Source: Pachyseris speciosa (taxonomy: Eukaryota > Cnidaria > Anthozoa > Scleractinia > Pachyseridae). From it: a stretch of 64,000 nucleotides of DNA. Where the stretch lies: contig JAEMWC010001449.1 in assembly GCA_016490735.1 (NCBI GenBank), forward strand, positions 1 through 64,000, given 5' to 3'. Positions 23,233-32,130 of this stretch are shown piece after piece. The stretch's first letter is position 1; each line of letters opens with the position of its first letter. A model generated the notes under the pieces. That model was not told the DNA's origin. It saw only the letters and a list, made by a program, of their open reading frames with translations, and searched no databases. Position numbers and translations under genes: made by a program.

Positions 23233-23801
23233 TAAATAATTGTAATTCAGATATTCATGAATATTTATCTGAAACAGAAAATTATATAACATGTCCTTTT
23301 TGTGATCTGAAAATAGCAGAACATAGTGTTAAAAAAGAGGAACCGTGTTGTGATAATCAGAAAATGTTTAACGATGATGGTGAAAATGTTTGTCTAAATT
23401 GTGGTTCAGTCCACAGCTATGACTACTGTAAGGAGTATGTTGATTTTCATAATAATATGTATAAAATACAGCGAAAATCTGTATATCATCGGAAGTACCA
23501 TATTGAAAATGTGATAAATGGTGTATGTAGAAAGAATGGATTTCAAATTTCTGTAAAAGACAAGGATAAAATATTGAAAATATTCAAAGAGATAGACAAA
23601 GTGCTTCCCTTGGTGAATAAGAATCGTAAAAGGATGATTAGCACTAAATTTATGCTTAAGCGAATATTTTTAATGCTTGATCTTCCATTTGATGAAATAA
23701 TAGTTACTAGATCAAAAAAGACTCTTAAATTTTATGATCAATATTGGGTTGAGATTCTACTGTTGAGATTTGATAAGATTATTCGTATTATCAAGCAGTG
23801 A
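23148..23801 (+). CDS. Zinc-ribbon protein, VLTF3/TFIIB-like (tentative)
   Basis: This is the leftmost Polinton gene, transcribed inward from the TIR. The frame opens at ATG 23148 inside the TIR, and a later ATG at 23214 is equally possible. Counting from 23214, it has CxxC at residues 27-30, CC at 45-46 and CLNCG at 60-64, the spacing of a zinc ribbon. A segment KSVYHRKYHIENVI then recalls the YxRxxHF signature of poxvirus late transcription factor 3-like proteins. The rest is helical and Lys/Ile-rich. A role as a transcription factor for the element's own genes, perhaps through the TCTAA motifs, is an inference. Its 3' end overlaps the convergent gene by 11 bases. Confidence 0.5.
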   Translation: MENKERSLRASEKPNQIRSGSQMVNDLSVNNCNSDIHEYLSETENYITCPFCDLKIAEHSVKKEEPCCDNQKMFNDDGENVCLNCGSVHSYDYCKEYVDFHNNMYKIQRKSVYHRKYHIENVINGVCRKNGFQISVKDKDKILKIFKEIDKVLPLVNKNRKRMISTKFMLKRIFLMLDLPFDEIIVTRSKKTLKFYDQYWVEILLLRFDKIIRIIKQ

Positions 23802-24276
23802 AGTTTTCATCATATTTCAGTAGGTACGTATCAATAATTGGACTATTATCAGTCACATAATCATCGATATTCTTCATTGAGATTTGTATACTTGAAGCAT
23901 CAAAATCACCACTTCTCAAGTTGTCTTTTATTGAATTGAGTAGATGTTGATAGCTTTGATAAGCATATGTGCAATTTTGGATTTTCAAATCTAGGTTTTT
24001 ATGCTTCATCCACCCTTGTATCAAAAGTGCTGCTGTACTGATGGCTACCAAACTAACACCACCTGTTGCCACACTTGTGGCGAGACCCCCAGTTGCAAAG
24101 ATGATGGACAAGGAATTCCCCAGTAATTTCCATTTTTTAAACCGTTTAACAGCCTGTTTATGAGCCCAACACTTTCTGTGATATGTTCGGTAATAGGATT
24201 TTAATTCATTTACCTGATCTTCTGTTAATTCACCTGAAATATGGTTCCAGCTGAATATGCTTTTACGCTCTTTCAT
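23791..24276 (-). CDS. Two-transmembrane SLATT-like protein
   Basis: 161 residues. An amphipathic basic N-terminal helix (YYRTYHRKCWAHKQAVKRFK) precedes two closely spaced hydrophobic segments at about residues 53-72 and 73-89 (SIIFATGGLATSVATGG, VSLVAISTAALLIQGW). A soluble helical tail follows. This architecture matches SLATT-type proteins, which in prokaryotes are predicted pore-forming effectors of conflict systems. Assignment rests on layout only. In a virus-like element it could be a viroporin or egress protein. The ATG lies ten bases beyond the 3' end of the next gene, implying shared transcription with 24286-24708. Confidence 0.55.
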   Translation of the reverse strand: MKERKSIFSWNHISGELTEDQVNELKSYYRTYHRKCWAHKQAVKRFKKWKLLGNSLSIIFATGGLATSVATGGVSLVAISTAALLIQGWMKHKNLDLKIQNCTYAYQSYQHLLNSIKDNLRSGDFDASSIQISMKNIDDYVTDNSPIIDTYLLKYDENFTA

Positions 24277-24285
24277 ACATATATT

Positions 24286-24708
24286 TTATATAACTATTCT
24301 CTTGAATATGCAATAAAGTATTCCAGAGATCTGACCACATAATGGAGATCTTTTCATCAATCTTGATGTTGCATTCTCTGACAAAGCATATGTGTACCCT
24401 CGATCAAGTGAATAATAATCATAGAATCTACCGAAAGCATCATGTAGAATACCATGTGAGTTCAATACATCAATCCAACCAAGTGTTCTTTCAAGAAATC
24501 GTGTAATACAACCACTCCCGGGGCCAATAAGACCAATATCCTTGTGAACATGTAATATGTTTTCAACTGTATGCAATTTATTGCAATGCTTATGATACAG
24601 AAACTGGTATACAAGAGATGATTTAAGTATCGAGTCATCAACATAAGGATACTGTTTTTTGGTTTCTTCGAATGAATGTTCAACATATTTTATTATGTCT
24701 TCTATCAT
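24286..24708 (-). CDS. Small protein with HD motif, possibly PLA2-like
   Basis: 140 residues. The central part contains GPGSG, then LNSHGILHDAFGRFYDYY, then SPLCGQISG. A glycine-rich turn followed by an HD pair resembles the calcium loop and His-Asp catalytic pair of secreted phospholipase A2-like folds. The canonical cysteines and the full consensus are missing, so this is tentative. The start codon overlaps the stop of the upstream fibre gene (24705-24708), indicating an operon-like minus-strand block. An otherwise unrecognised accessory protein is the safer statement. Confidence 0.45.
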   Translation of the reverse strand: MIEDIIKYVEHSFEETKKQYPYVDDSILKSSLVYQFLYHKHCNKLHTVENILHVHKDIGLIGPGSGCITRFLERTLGWIDVLNSHGILHDAFGRFYDYYSLDRGYTYALSENATSRLMKRSPLCGQISGILYCIFKRIVI

Positions 24709-25727
24709 ATACTATATCGTTGGATTAAAACTCGATGATGGTCTAAAATTGTTTTATCATCCAATATAATATCCAAATAGACACAGAAGAAAGCAATGGA
24801 GCCATCCAATGGTGCTATGGAGCTTGGATTCAAATCACCGAAAGTCATTTGTGTGCTACCAGTTCTGTTAGCCGCTGTAAAATCTGCCATATGTTTTCCA
24901 TTCCAATAGATCTTGCTGGTATTGGTATTTGGAGAAGATAAATTATCCCAATGAACGGACAAGCAGTGCCAAACATTAATCTGCCCCAAGTTATTTGAGA
25001 AATAATCTGATATCTTTCTGAAGTTCTGTATGGAAGCATCAGGACCGAAATACACACAATTCTTTTCATCAACACCACTTATTGCTAAATTTGAACCATT
25101 GTAATAGCTGACAAACTTATCATAACCCCCATCATCATGACCAAAAAGTCCATTTTTCCATGGATTTCCACCTGTATTTGAATTTAATTTATAAACAATG
25201 AAGATATTGACAGCATTATTATTTAAATTGATTTGACTTATCATTCTCTGTGATCCATCAAACTTCAAAAAATAACGTCCATTAAGTTTCTCAGCCTTGG
25301 TACAAACAGTGGGTCTTATGTTTAAAGTTGATTGAGTTGCATCATTTTCTTCATTTGATAGATCGTATAATGTTTCAACTTTTCTGTTTGCATTCATGTT
25401 TACAAAATTATTATTCGCTCTGTCGATTTGATAAACACATTTTGAGTACAATCTAATGAATTCAGAAACCCATAAATCCAAAAAACTATCTCTGACAATA
25501 TCTGAAACTTGTGATTTGATTACAACATGATCAGAATCGTTGCCTGCTTTTACATTAGTCAAATGTTTGTTTCCAAGATCATAGTGACCATCTTGTGTTA
25601 ATGTAAAACCAATTCCTTTGTCACCTCTATCACCTTTAGGACCAATTGCACCAGTATCACCTTTGGGACCAACAGCACCAGTATCACCTTTATTGTCTTG
25701 ATTTTGTGGAGAATTAAAAACTCCCAT
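24705..25727 (-). CDS. Collagen-shaft fibre protein with LamG/ConA-like head
   Basis: 340 residues. The N-terminus MGVFNSPQNQD is shared with the larger fibre gene upstream. A Gly-X-Y segment of about eight triplets follows (GDTGAVGPKGDTGAIGPKGD). Next is a single fibre-repeat-like piece (DLGNKHLTNV), then a roughly 220-residue beta-rich domain with FLKFDGSQRM, IFIVYKLN, WHCLSVHWD and FGDLNP, typical of LamG/concanavalin-like jelly rolls. The collagen part would trimerise and the jelly roll would be a receptor-binding head. It is preceded by TCTAAA in the promoter position (minus strand, 25744-25739). The common N-terminus with the second fibre suggests both plug into the same capsid site. 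Confidence 0.7.
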   Translation of the reverse strand: MGVFNSPQNQDNKGDTGAVGPKGDTGAIGPKGDRGDKGIGFTLTQDGHYDLGNKHLTNVKAGNDSDHVVIKSQVSDIVRDSFLDLWVSEFIRLYSKCVYQIDRANNNFVNMNANRKVETLYDLSNEENDATQSTLNIRPTVCTKAEKLNGRYFLKFDGSQRMISQINLNNNAVNIFIVYKLNSNTGGNPWKNGLFGHDDGGYDKFVSYYNGSNLAISGVDEKNCVYFGPDASIQNFRKISDYFSNNLGQINVWHCLSVHWDNLSSPNTNTSKIYWNGKHMADFTAANRTGSTQMTFGDLNPSSIAPLDGSIAFFCVYLDIILDDKTILDHHRVLIQRYSI

Positions 25728-25744
25728 TATAATATTAATTTAGA

Positions 25745-28522
25745 TCAATTCATAATTACTTCAAGTGTGAATGCTGTATCAAATGCTCCACTATTGGGAT
25801 GTGAATAGTCAATTATAAAATAACCTCTCGATAATGATTTATTGACTGTAACTGTTCTTATGTTTCTACTCAAAGAAGGAATTCTATATTCGAAAATAGT
25901 TGCTGGTAATGGCAATGGCCCAGCACCTTCAGCTTTTTTCTTGAAATAAAACATCCCCCGCTTCGTTCCTTGTAATATATACATATTCTTAATATAAAAG
26001 TTATTGTTATGAATAACTAAAAATTCAGAGCCATTTATCAATACAGGCTTTAAAGTATTCTTATTATGCCCTTGACTGGCTTTAACAAAGCAATTTAAAT
26101 ATGGTATTTGACCAATTATTCCATTCCCATTCAAATCTAGATCACCTCCTAATTTTGGCTGATAGAGAGCAAATCCACCCAAATCGAAAGCTGTTTCCAT
26201 AATTACACCTGTAACGCTTGAACGAAATAGTTTCAAACCATTATTATGAATTCTATAGCCATTCATATTTAAATCACCACCAAGTTTAGCCTCTTTTATT
26301 AAATAGCTGTTCATATTAATATTATTTAGCATTGTCAATTCACCATTGTCTCCACCAAACAACCAATTTTCATTTTCTTTCACATCAAAACCATTCAAAT
26401 CTAAATCAGTTTGTAATTGTATTTTTTCATTCACGATTTTATAAGCTTCAGTAAAGTCGTAAACACTTGATGGAACGTCTACAGCTTCAAAATCAATACC
26501 ATATGCAACACAATGAACTTTGTACTTATTTGGATAAGTTGGGTTAGCATTAATATGTATTGTACAATATAAATATTCAGGTGGTGAACTTACTGAAGGT
26601 TTTTCAATCCATAATAAATATCTCGAATGATCTTCATTTCTGTTATCAAATTTTCTCCCTACAGTTCTATGAATTGTAATTCCACCAGTTGCACTGAATG
26701 TTACACTACTAAAACTCATTCCTTCATAATCAGGAAATAGCCATTCAAGAATGAAAGTGTATTTTCCATCTTTTATTGTGTACATATTAAATCCAATTCT
26801 AGCTCTGTAAATATGATTAGCTTCTTTATTCAAGTCTACATCAATGACCTTTTTTAAAATCAAATGCGGTGAACGAGGTAAATTGACATATCCATTAACT
26901 TTCAAGCCATATTCAGTACTGACTTCATCGATATCATTCATCAAATATTTGAAAGCATTCTTTGGATTAGAAGCAGATGAAATATGACTTTTTTCTAATT
27001 GATCTAAATTTACAGCATCGGTTTTATTTGTTCCTTCTTTTAAGTTAATGATTTTATGCCCTCCAAGTTTTAAGTCTGCTGCCATCGCATTTGTTCCATT
27101 CAATAATAAAGTGTTCGCTCTAATAGCTATTCCAGCTTGATTTAAAACTCTAAAGTTCACTGCATCAGTTTCATTCACCACATCACCTACATTCGTCACT
27201 CTATTTCCACCCATGTTCAAATTACCATACATTGCAGTTGAACCTTCTCTTCGAAGAAAATATTCGTCAGTATATCTTTTCGTCGCCGCATCGTCTGCGT
27301 TGACGGGTGGAGCAAGATCAGTAATGGCATTGTTGTTCATATTTAGATTTTGTTGTGCAATCGTATCGAGTTTGGTTTGCAACCTCTGGTCCACATAACT
27401 TTTGTTTACAGCATCTTGTGGGTTTGTGGGGGTATCCTGCAGGTTGATGATTTTGTTCAATTTCATGTCAATATTACTACCAAACGCAACATGGCCGTTT
27501 TCAATTTCATAAGCTGGGTCATGGAGAAAGTAAGACAAGTTGGTATGAAAGCCATAAGCTCCATAAACAATGATATGTGTTTTGGTGTCAGACGCGGGAG
27601 CTGTGCTAAAAAGTAAAACCTCAATTGACGCTTGACCGCCACCAGTTTTTTCGATTCGGAAAAGCTTCTTCATATAACCATCAACATACGGGGTTTTGAG
27701 AAAAGGTTTTTGAAATGGCTGTCCGACGTCACGTATGTTCAATGTGCGAAGATCGAGCCCAATTGTAGCTTGGCGTGGGTCTGATGGTGAGTAAAACTCA
27801 GTAACAAATGTGTACCGTCCTTTTCTCAATGATGAAACATCAAAACGAATTGTGGATGTAAAGTTACCACTATGTGAAATGATAAAAGACAATGAGGACT
27901 TATTTATGTGGTATGGTGATCTATCAAAATTCTCAATTTGAAGGTTTGTTGCATCACTAACTGCTGAAGACTTGGATATGTCTTTTAACAGAAAAGCGAA
28001 TGGGTTGCGTTGAGTACCAGATGCTGATAAAATAAGGTCATCAACATACTTTTTGTTGGCAGAATCTTTATCAGAGTTTGGAGATCCAACATTTGTTATT
28101 TTATTGTCACCCATGTCAAGATCACCAGTCATTGCAACACTTCCATCCTTTTTCAAATAAGGAGAAAAATCAATGGATGGCACATGATCATCAACATATT
28201 TTTTATTGGCAGCATCTTTGTCAGAAGTCGGAGATCCAACATTTGTTATTTTATTGTCACCAATGTCAAGATCACCAGTCATTGCAACACTTCCATCCTT
28301 TTTCAAATAAGGAGAAAGGTCCACACTCAATGGAAAAAATGTCCTTTCAACAAATGAGAACATTGCTTCAAGTTCGTGATCAGTCAGAGATCTGTTCCAA
28401 GAATAAAAGGCGTAATATTCCATGTCAGCCAAATCATGAATCACCCCAGGTGATAAGGCACAACCAAAAACAATGCGATTTGCTATGCCTAAAACATTTG
28501 ATGATATTACAATCAAAAACAT
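25745..28522 (-). pseudogene. Large fibre protein, C-terminal part (cut off by a Penelope insertion)
   Basis: This open frame of about 920 codons is the downstream part of the gene that starts at 31176. Its true sequence begins just after the insertion's target duplication (28496-28508); codons before that belong to the transposon. It contains LamG-like ends (LADMEYYAFYSWNRSLTDHE). At least six copies follow of a unit like DLDIGDNKITNVGSPTSDKD followed by AANKKYVDD, the same design as tail-fibre repeats of tailed phages. Large beta-rich domains with SPYHINKSSLSFIISHSGN lie between them. No start codon of its own fits the Polinton promoter pattern. It would be produced only if upstream coding were continuous, which it no longer is. 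Confidence 0.75.
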
Positions 28523-28599
28523 TTGTTTCCTGCTCCGGAAACATAATAAAAGTTAAAAGTTTTACAAACTCGGAGCTAAAAGTTAAAACTTATGAAATA

Positions 28600-28632
28600 T
28601 TTCGTCCGTTTTTTTCAACCGGACTTCATCAG
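28600..28632 (-). ncRNA. Hammerhead-like motif in the left Penelope arm
   Basis: On the minus strand: CTGATGA, an extra A, a GTCCG/CGGAC stem and GAAA. It mirrors the motif at 29470-29502. Confidence 0.45.
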
Positions 28633-28674
28633 TCAATGATATGAATGTTAAAAAGATGAATTTTAAAAAGGGTT

Positions 28675-28983
28675 TTAACGCCTCTTGGGGGTTAGAATTG
28701 CGTCATAGATAGCTGCTAATTCGTAACCATTGTCTCTGTTTAACGCCGGTTTCGTAAGTTTAATTTGAATAGCTTCTTTTATCCTGCGTTTGAAGGTGTT
28801 ACCTTCGGTTGATAGTACTTTTGTCTTATTTGGGTCCACCGAGTGGCCCTCCAGGCGACAATGCTCGTGAATAGCTGATGAACTTCTTGATTGGTGTTCT
28901 TTCACTCTGATTTCCAGAGAGCGGGCCGTTTCGCCAACGTACTCCTTGTCAAAATGAGAAGAAAATCTATGCATCAACGCCAT
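28675..28983 (-). pseudogene. GIY-YIG endonuclease fragment (Penelope left arm)
   Basis: Minus-strand frame containing KEYVGETARSLEIRVKEHQS, then HEHCRLEGHSVDPNKTKV, and ending TPKRR. It lacks the reverse transcriptase and the first strand of the GIY-YIG fold. Its 5' end is fused to the centre of the inverted element. Confidence 0.7.
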
Positions 28984-29075
28984 ACATCAAAGGAATCTCG
29001 GAACGCCTGCAAAGAGCTTTCAAGGCACACGAGGTCACACTTATTCATAAGCCCGTCAATTCTCTAAGATCACAA

Positions 29076-29426
29076 TTGGTACGTGTCAAGGACACAACTG
29101 TCAATCTCAAGAAATGCGGTACTGTGTACCAGATCCATTGTGAGAAGTGTAACAAGGAGTACGTTGGCGAAACGGCCCGCTCTCTGGAAATCAGAGTGAA
29201 AGAACACCAATCAAGAAGTTCATCAGCTATTCACGAGCATTGTCGCCTGGAGGGCCACTCGGTGGACCCAAATAAGACAAAAGTACTATCAACCGAAGGT
29301 AACACCTTCAAACGCAGGATAAAAGAAGCTATTCAAATTAAACTTACGAAACCGGCGTTAAACAGAGACAATGGTTACGAATTAGCAGCTATCTATGACG
29401 CAATTCTAACCCCCAAGAGGCGTTAA
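29076..29426 (+). pseudogene. GIY-YIG endonuclease fragment (Penelope right arm)
   Basis: Includes the start of the domain, CGTVYQIHCEKCNKEYVGET, followed by the same sequence as the left arm through TPKRR. In Penelope-like elements this domain is the C-terminal endonuclease that nicks target DNA. There is no reverse transcriptase upstream, so it is a truncated copy. Confidence 0.75.
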
Positions 29427-29469
29427 AACCCCTTTTTAAATTTCATCTTTTTAACATTCATATCATTGA

Positions 29470-29502
29470 CTGATGAAGTCCGGTTGAAAAAAACGGACGA
29501 AA
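29470..29502 (+). ncRNA. Hammerhead-like motif in the right Penelope arm
   Basis: CTGATGA (29470-29476), an extra A, then GTCCG (29478-29482) pairing with CGGAC (29494-29498), then GAAA (29499-29502). It has the best stem of the five intact hammerhead-like motifs in the window. Helix I partners are not obvious. Confidence 0.5.
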
Positions 29503-29649
29503 TATTTCATAAGTTTTAACTTTTAGCTCCGAGTTTGTAAAACTTTTAACTTTTATTTGATGATATTGTTTTAGATCCAACGGGTGTAGTTGATGAAAAA
29601 CCTTCAAAAATTTCAAGGTTTGTACCATTAACACGGATTGTCCATACAT

Positions 29650-31176
29650 CTATTTGACCATATCCCCCCCTGGAACAGTCAAAGTGTCATTTCCGAATCG
29701 AAACAAGTAATTTCCGTTTGCCATCAGGCGTGTGGCACTGATAAGTGGTTCATTAAATCCGAATTGGAATTGTGTTTGTTGTAAATGATACTGAATTCTC
29801 CTGATTGTTCTGACGATGAAAATTGATGTGAATGTGTTTCCTGATGGACCAGCAATGTCAGAAATGGATTGCCATGAATCAAGTCTGTATCCGCCTCTTA
29901 AGGTTTTGATAGAAAATCTGTTGTTATTCTCATCAAAAACCAATTGGGGTATATCACCAGAACTAATATATTTACCGCTCAAAGGGTCTGTCAATCTGGT
30001 GACTCCATTTGGTGATTTCACGGTCACATTCGAAGGAGAAACAAACCAAGAAATGTAATTACCATCAGGAATTGGCAAACTTGGGACTGAATTGTTTTTC
30101 AAATAAGTTGTTGTATTTATCTTGGCGTCAAGTTGTTTTTTAGTCACACAGTCATTATCATCAGTACCTTCTCCGACATTGATGATTTTGTTGTCATTCA
30201 TGTCGATGTCAACACCAAAAGCAACATCACCATTTTCAATCTCAAAAATAGGATCATGAATGTGTGAAAAAATGATGTTGTGATATCCATAAACACCATA
30301 AACTATCACATGATGTTTGGTATTATTTGATAAATATGGTGAGATCAACAACATGTCTATTGATGTAGATCGTTGACTTTTTTTCTCAAGGAAGAAAATC
30401 CTCTTCATGTAACCATCAACGAGATGAGTTTTCTGGAATGCTCTTTTTATCGAATCATTTCCTTCAACCAAATTGGATGACAGATCATCATCATCCACAG
30501 TAAAAGAATTCGGATTGTCAGTGTAATATTCAACAACAAATGTGTATTTGGAGACTTCCAATTGTGTCAGATTGAAGCGGACAACTGTTGTAAGACTGGC
30601 TGTGGGGATAACAAAAGACAATGATTTTTTATTCAGAATGTAAGGGCTTTTATTATAGTCTTCCAATTGCAGATTGTTAGCATTTCTGATGACTGTTGTT
30701 TTAGACACATCTTCTAGAAGGAATTTGAATGGATTGACACGTGTTCCTTCAATCGACAAAAGGGCTTTGTCGACATACTCCCTGAAGTTAAGGTATGATG
30801 AAACAACAAGTTCATCTGCATAAACCTTTGTGGCAGCATCTTTGTCATCAGTTGGTTCTGCTACATTTCTCATTTTTTTGTTTTGGATGTCATAATCACC
30901 ATCTTGTGTAAATCTAATTCCAAAACCTGTATCACCTTTATCACCTTTTGGACCCCTTAGACCAGTATTACCTTTCTCACCTTTAAAACCAAATGGACCT
31001 CTAGCACCAGTATCACCCTTATCACCTTTATCACCTTTTGGACCGACAGGACCTGTATTACCTTTTGGACCTGTTTCACCTTTATCACCTTTGGGACCAA
31101 TTGGACCAGCAGGGCCTCTTTCACCAGTTCCAGTTTTTGTTTTATCTTGATCTTGTAGAGAATTGAAAACTCCCAT
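29650..31176 (-). pseudogene. Large fibre protein, N-terminal part (collagen shaft)
   Basis: 508 residues starting MGVFNSLQDQD, matching the N-terminus of the smaller fibre. About 25 Gly-X-Y triplets follow (for example GPAGPIGPKGDKGETGPKGN), then RFTQDGDYDIQNKKMRNVAE, a phage-like fibre repeat with DAATKVYADE. Then comes a roughly 200-residue beta-rich module that recurs in the C-terminal part (SPYILNKKSLSFVI here, SPYHINKSSLSFII there), and a second fibre repeat (DIDMNDNKIINVGEG). The frame ends at 29650, just after a run of seven G on the coding strand (C7 at 29664-29670). Coding character continues in the -1 frame up to the Penelope insertion at 29555. It is preceded by TCTAAC (minus strand, 31193-31188). 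Confidence 0.75.
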
Positions 31177-31193
31177 TATATCATCTTGTTAGA

Positions 31194-31439
31194 TTAATTT
31201 TCTTCATCACTGCTTTCATCTTCCAAGAATTCAGGTGGTATGGTTTCATAGATGACAGGTAGTCTCTTATTGTTTTTCAATGCTTTTTGTGTCTTCTTGT
31301 ATACTTCCATTTTGATTTTTTCAGCGATTTCAGATGGTTCTTCGACATAATCGTCAGGTCTGGTCAAAGTCAATTTCTTGATTCTTTCTGTTCTGGGATT
31401 CTCGAGTTTTTCTGGATTTTGAAAATTGCTGATTGCCAT
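31194..31439 (-). CDS. Small conserved-type Polinton protein, unknown function
   Basis: 81 residues if started at MAISNFQNPEKL (ATG 31439), which sits in the standard promoter context (TCTAAT at 31455-31450, minus strand). An upstream ATG at 31469 would overlap the ATPase gene. It is charged, with an acidic end (EFLEDESSDEEN) and no recognisable fold. Position between ATPase and fibre genes suggests a virion or assembly role, which is an inference only. Confidence 0.55.
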   Translation of the reverse strand: MAISNFQNPEKLENPRTERIKKLTLTRPDDYVEEPSEIAEKIKMEVYKKTQKALKNNKRLPVIYETIPPEFLEDESSDEEN

Positions 31440-31455
31440 ATAATATTGGATTAGA

Positions 31456-32094
31456 TTAAACTGCACCATAAAAATTTCTCTTGATTGTCTTCATCGGCTT
31501 GTCAACATAACAGAAGGAATATGGTTTCTTGGTTGCTTCAATGTATTTCTTCTTGTCGATTCCAAGTTCTTGTGCAATCAAGTTCCTTTCTCTTGAGGAC
31601 GGGAAATCATAAATGCAGAAGTGACTGCAATTGAGTCTGATTGATTTTGGACAGCCATAGAATGATTGTGTGAGATATATGACTGAACAGTTCTTGTGTC
31701 TCCCCTGAATGAAATAGCTGATTATCTGATCTTGTTTCTTGTCAGTCACGAAATCATCAAAAACAACCAATCGCTGCAAATCTGTGTCTTTTATTTGTTC
31801 AACTGGCAATATCTCTTCTTGACTGCAAACTAAGGCAGGATATCCAATGTGACTGCTTATTTCATCCATGACTTTCCGCAGATATTGATACTTGTCTTGA
31901 TCCAAATTTTTTGCATAAAGATGTATCTGATCATAATAGACCAAAGGTTCCATAATCAGATGCATGAACAATGTTGTCTTTCCAGATCCAGAATTACCAG
32001 CCAATAACATTCTAAATGTATCTTTTGGCATATACGGATACAACTGTCTGAATGAATTCTTTGAACCCTGAATATCATAATTAGGGATTTCCAT
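31456..32094 (-). CDS. A32/FtsK-like DNA-packaging ATPase
   Basis: 212 residues. The Walker A motif GNSGSGKTT is at about residues 32-40 and Walker B LVVFDDF at about 112-118. A sensor-like YLTQSFYG follows. This is the HerA/FtsK-superfamily packaging ATPase found in Polintons, virophages and poxviruses (A32), which drives genome encapsidation. Length and order are typical. It is transcribed from the divergent promoter at 32095-32130, back to back with the plus-strand gene block. Confidence 0.9.
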   Translation of the reverse strand: MEIPNYDIQGSKNSFRQLYPYMPKDTFRMLLAGNSGSGKTTLFMHLIMEPLVYYDQIHLYAKNLDQDKYQYLRKVMDEISSHIGYPALVCSQEEILPVEQIKDTDLQRLVVFDDFVTDKKQDQIISYFIQGRHKNCSVIYLTQSFYGCPKSIRLNCSHFCIYDFPSSRERNLIAQELGIDKKKYIEATKKPYSFCYVDKPMKTIKRNFYGAV

Positions 32095-32130
32095 ATGTAA
32101 ATAGTTTAGATTAGTCTAACACAATTGTAT
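32095..32130. promoter_or_regulatory. Divergent promoter with TCTAA motifs on both strands
   Basis: Only 36 bases separate two divergent start codons. On the plus strand TCTAAC lies at 32115-32120, eleven bases before ATG 32131. On the minus strand TCTAAA lies at 32110-32105, eleven bases before ATG 32094. It is the clearest case of the element-wide motif. Confidence 0.6.

Larger units (their letters stand above)
28509..29554. mobile_element. Penelope-like element, head-to-head inverted copy inserted in the fibre gene
   Basis: 1,046 bp flanked by 13-bp direct repeats ATTTGATGATATT (28496-28508 and 29555-29567). It consists of two inverted arms of about 400 bp (28550-28953 and 29153-29552) around a ~200-bp unique centre. 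Each arm encodes the GIY-YIG endonuclease end and a hammerhead-like motif. The right arm extends further 5' than the left, the usual outcome of Penelope inverted-truncation insertions. Insertion here disrupts the large fibre gene. Confidence 0.88.

Noticed and set aside
28078..28644. 188-residue plus-strand His/Gln-rich ORF
   Set aside because: Antisense shadow of the fibre repeats and the Penelope arm.
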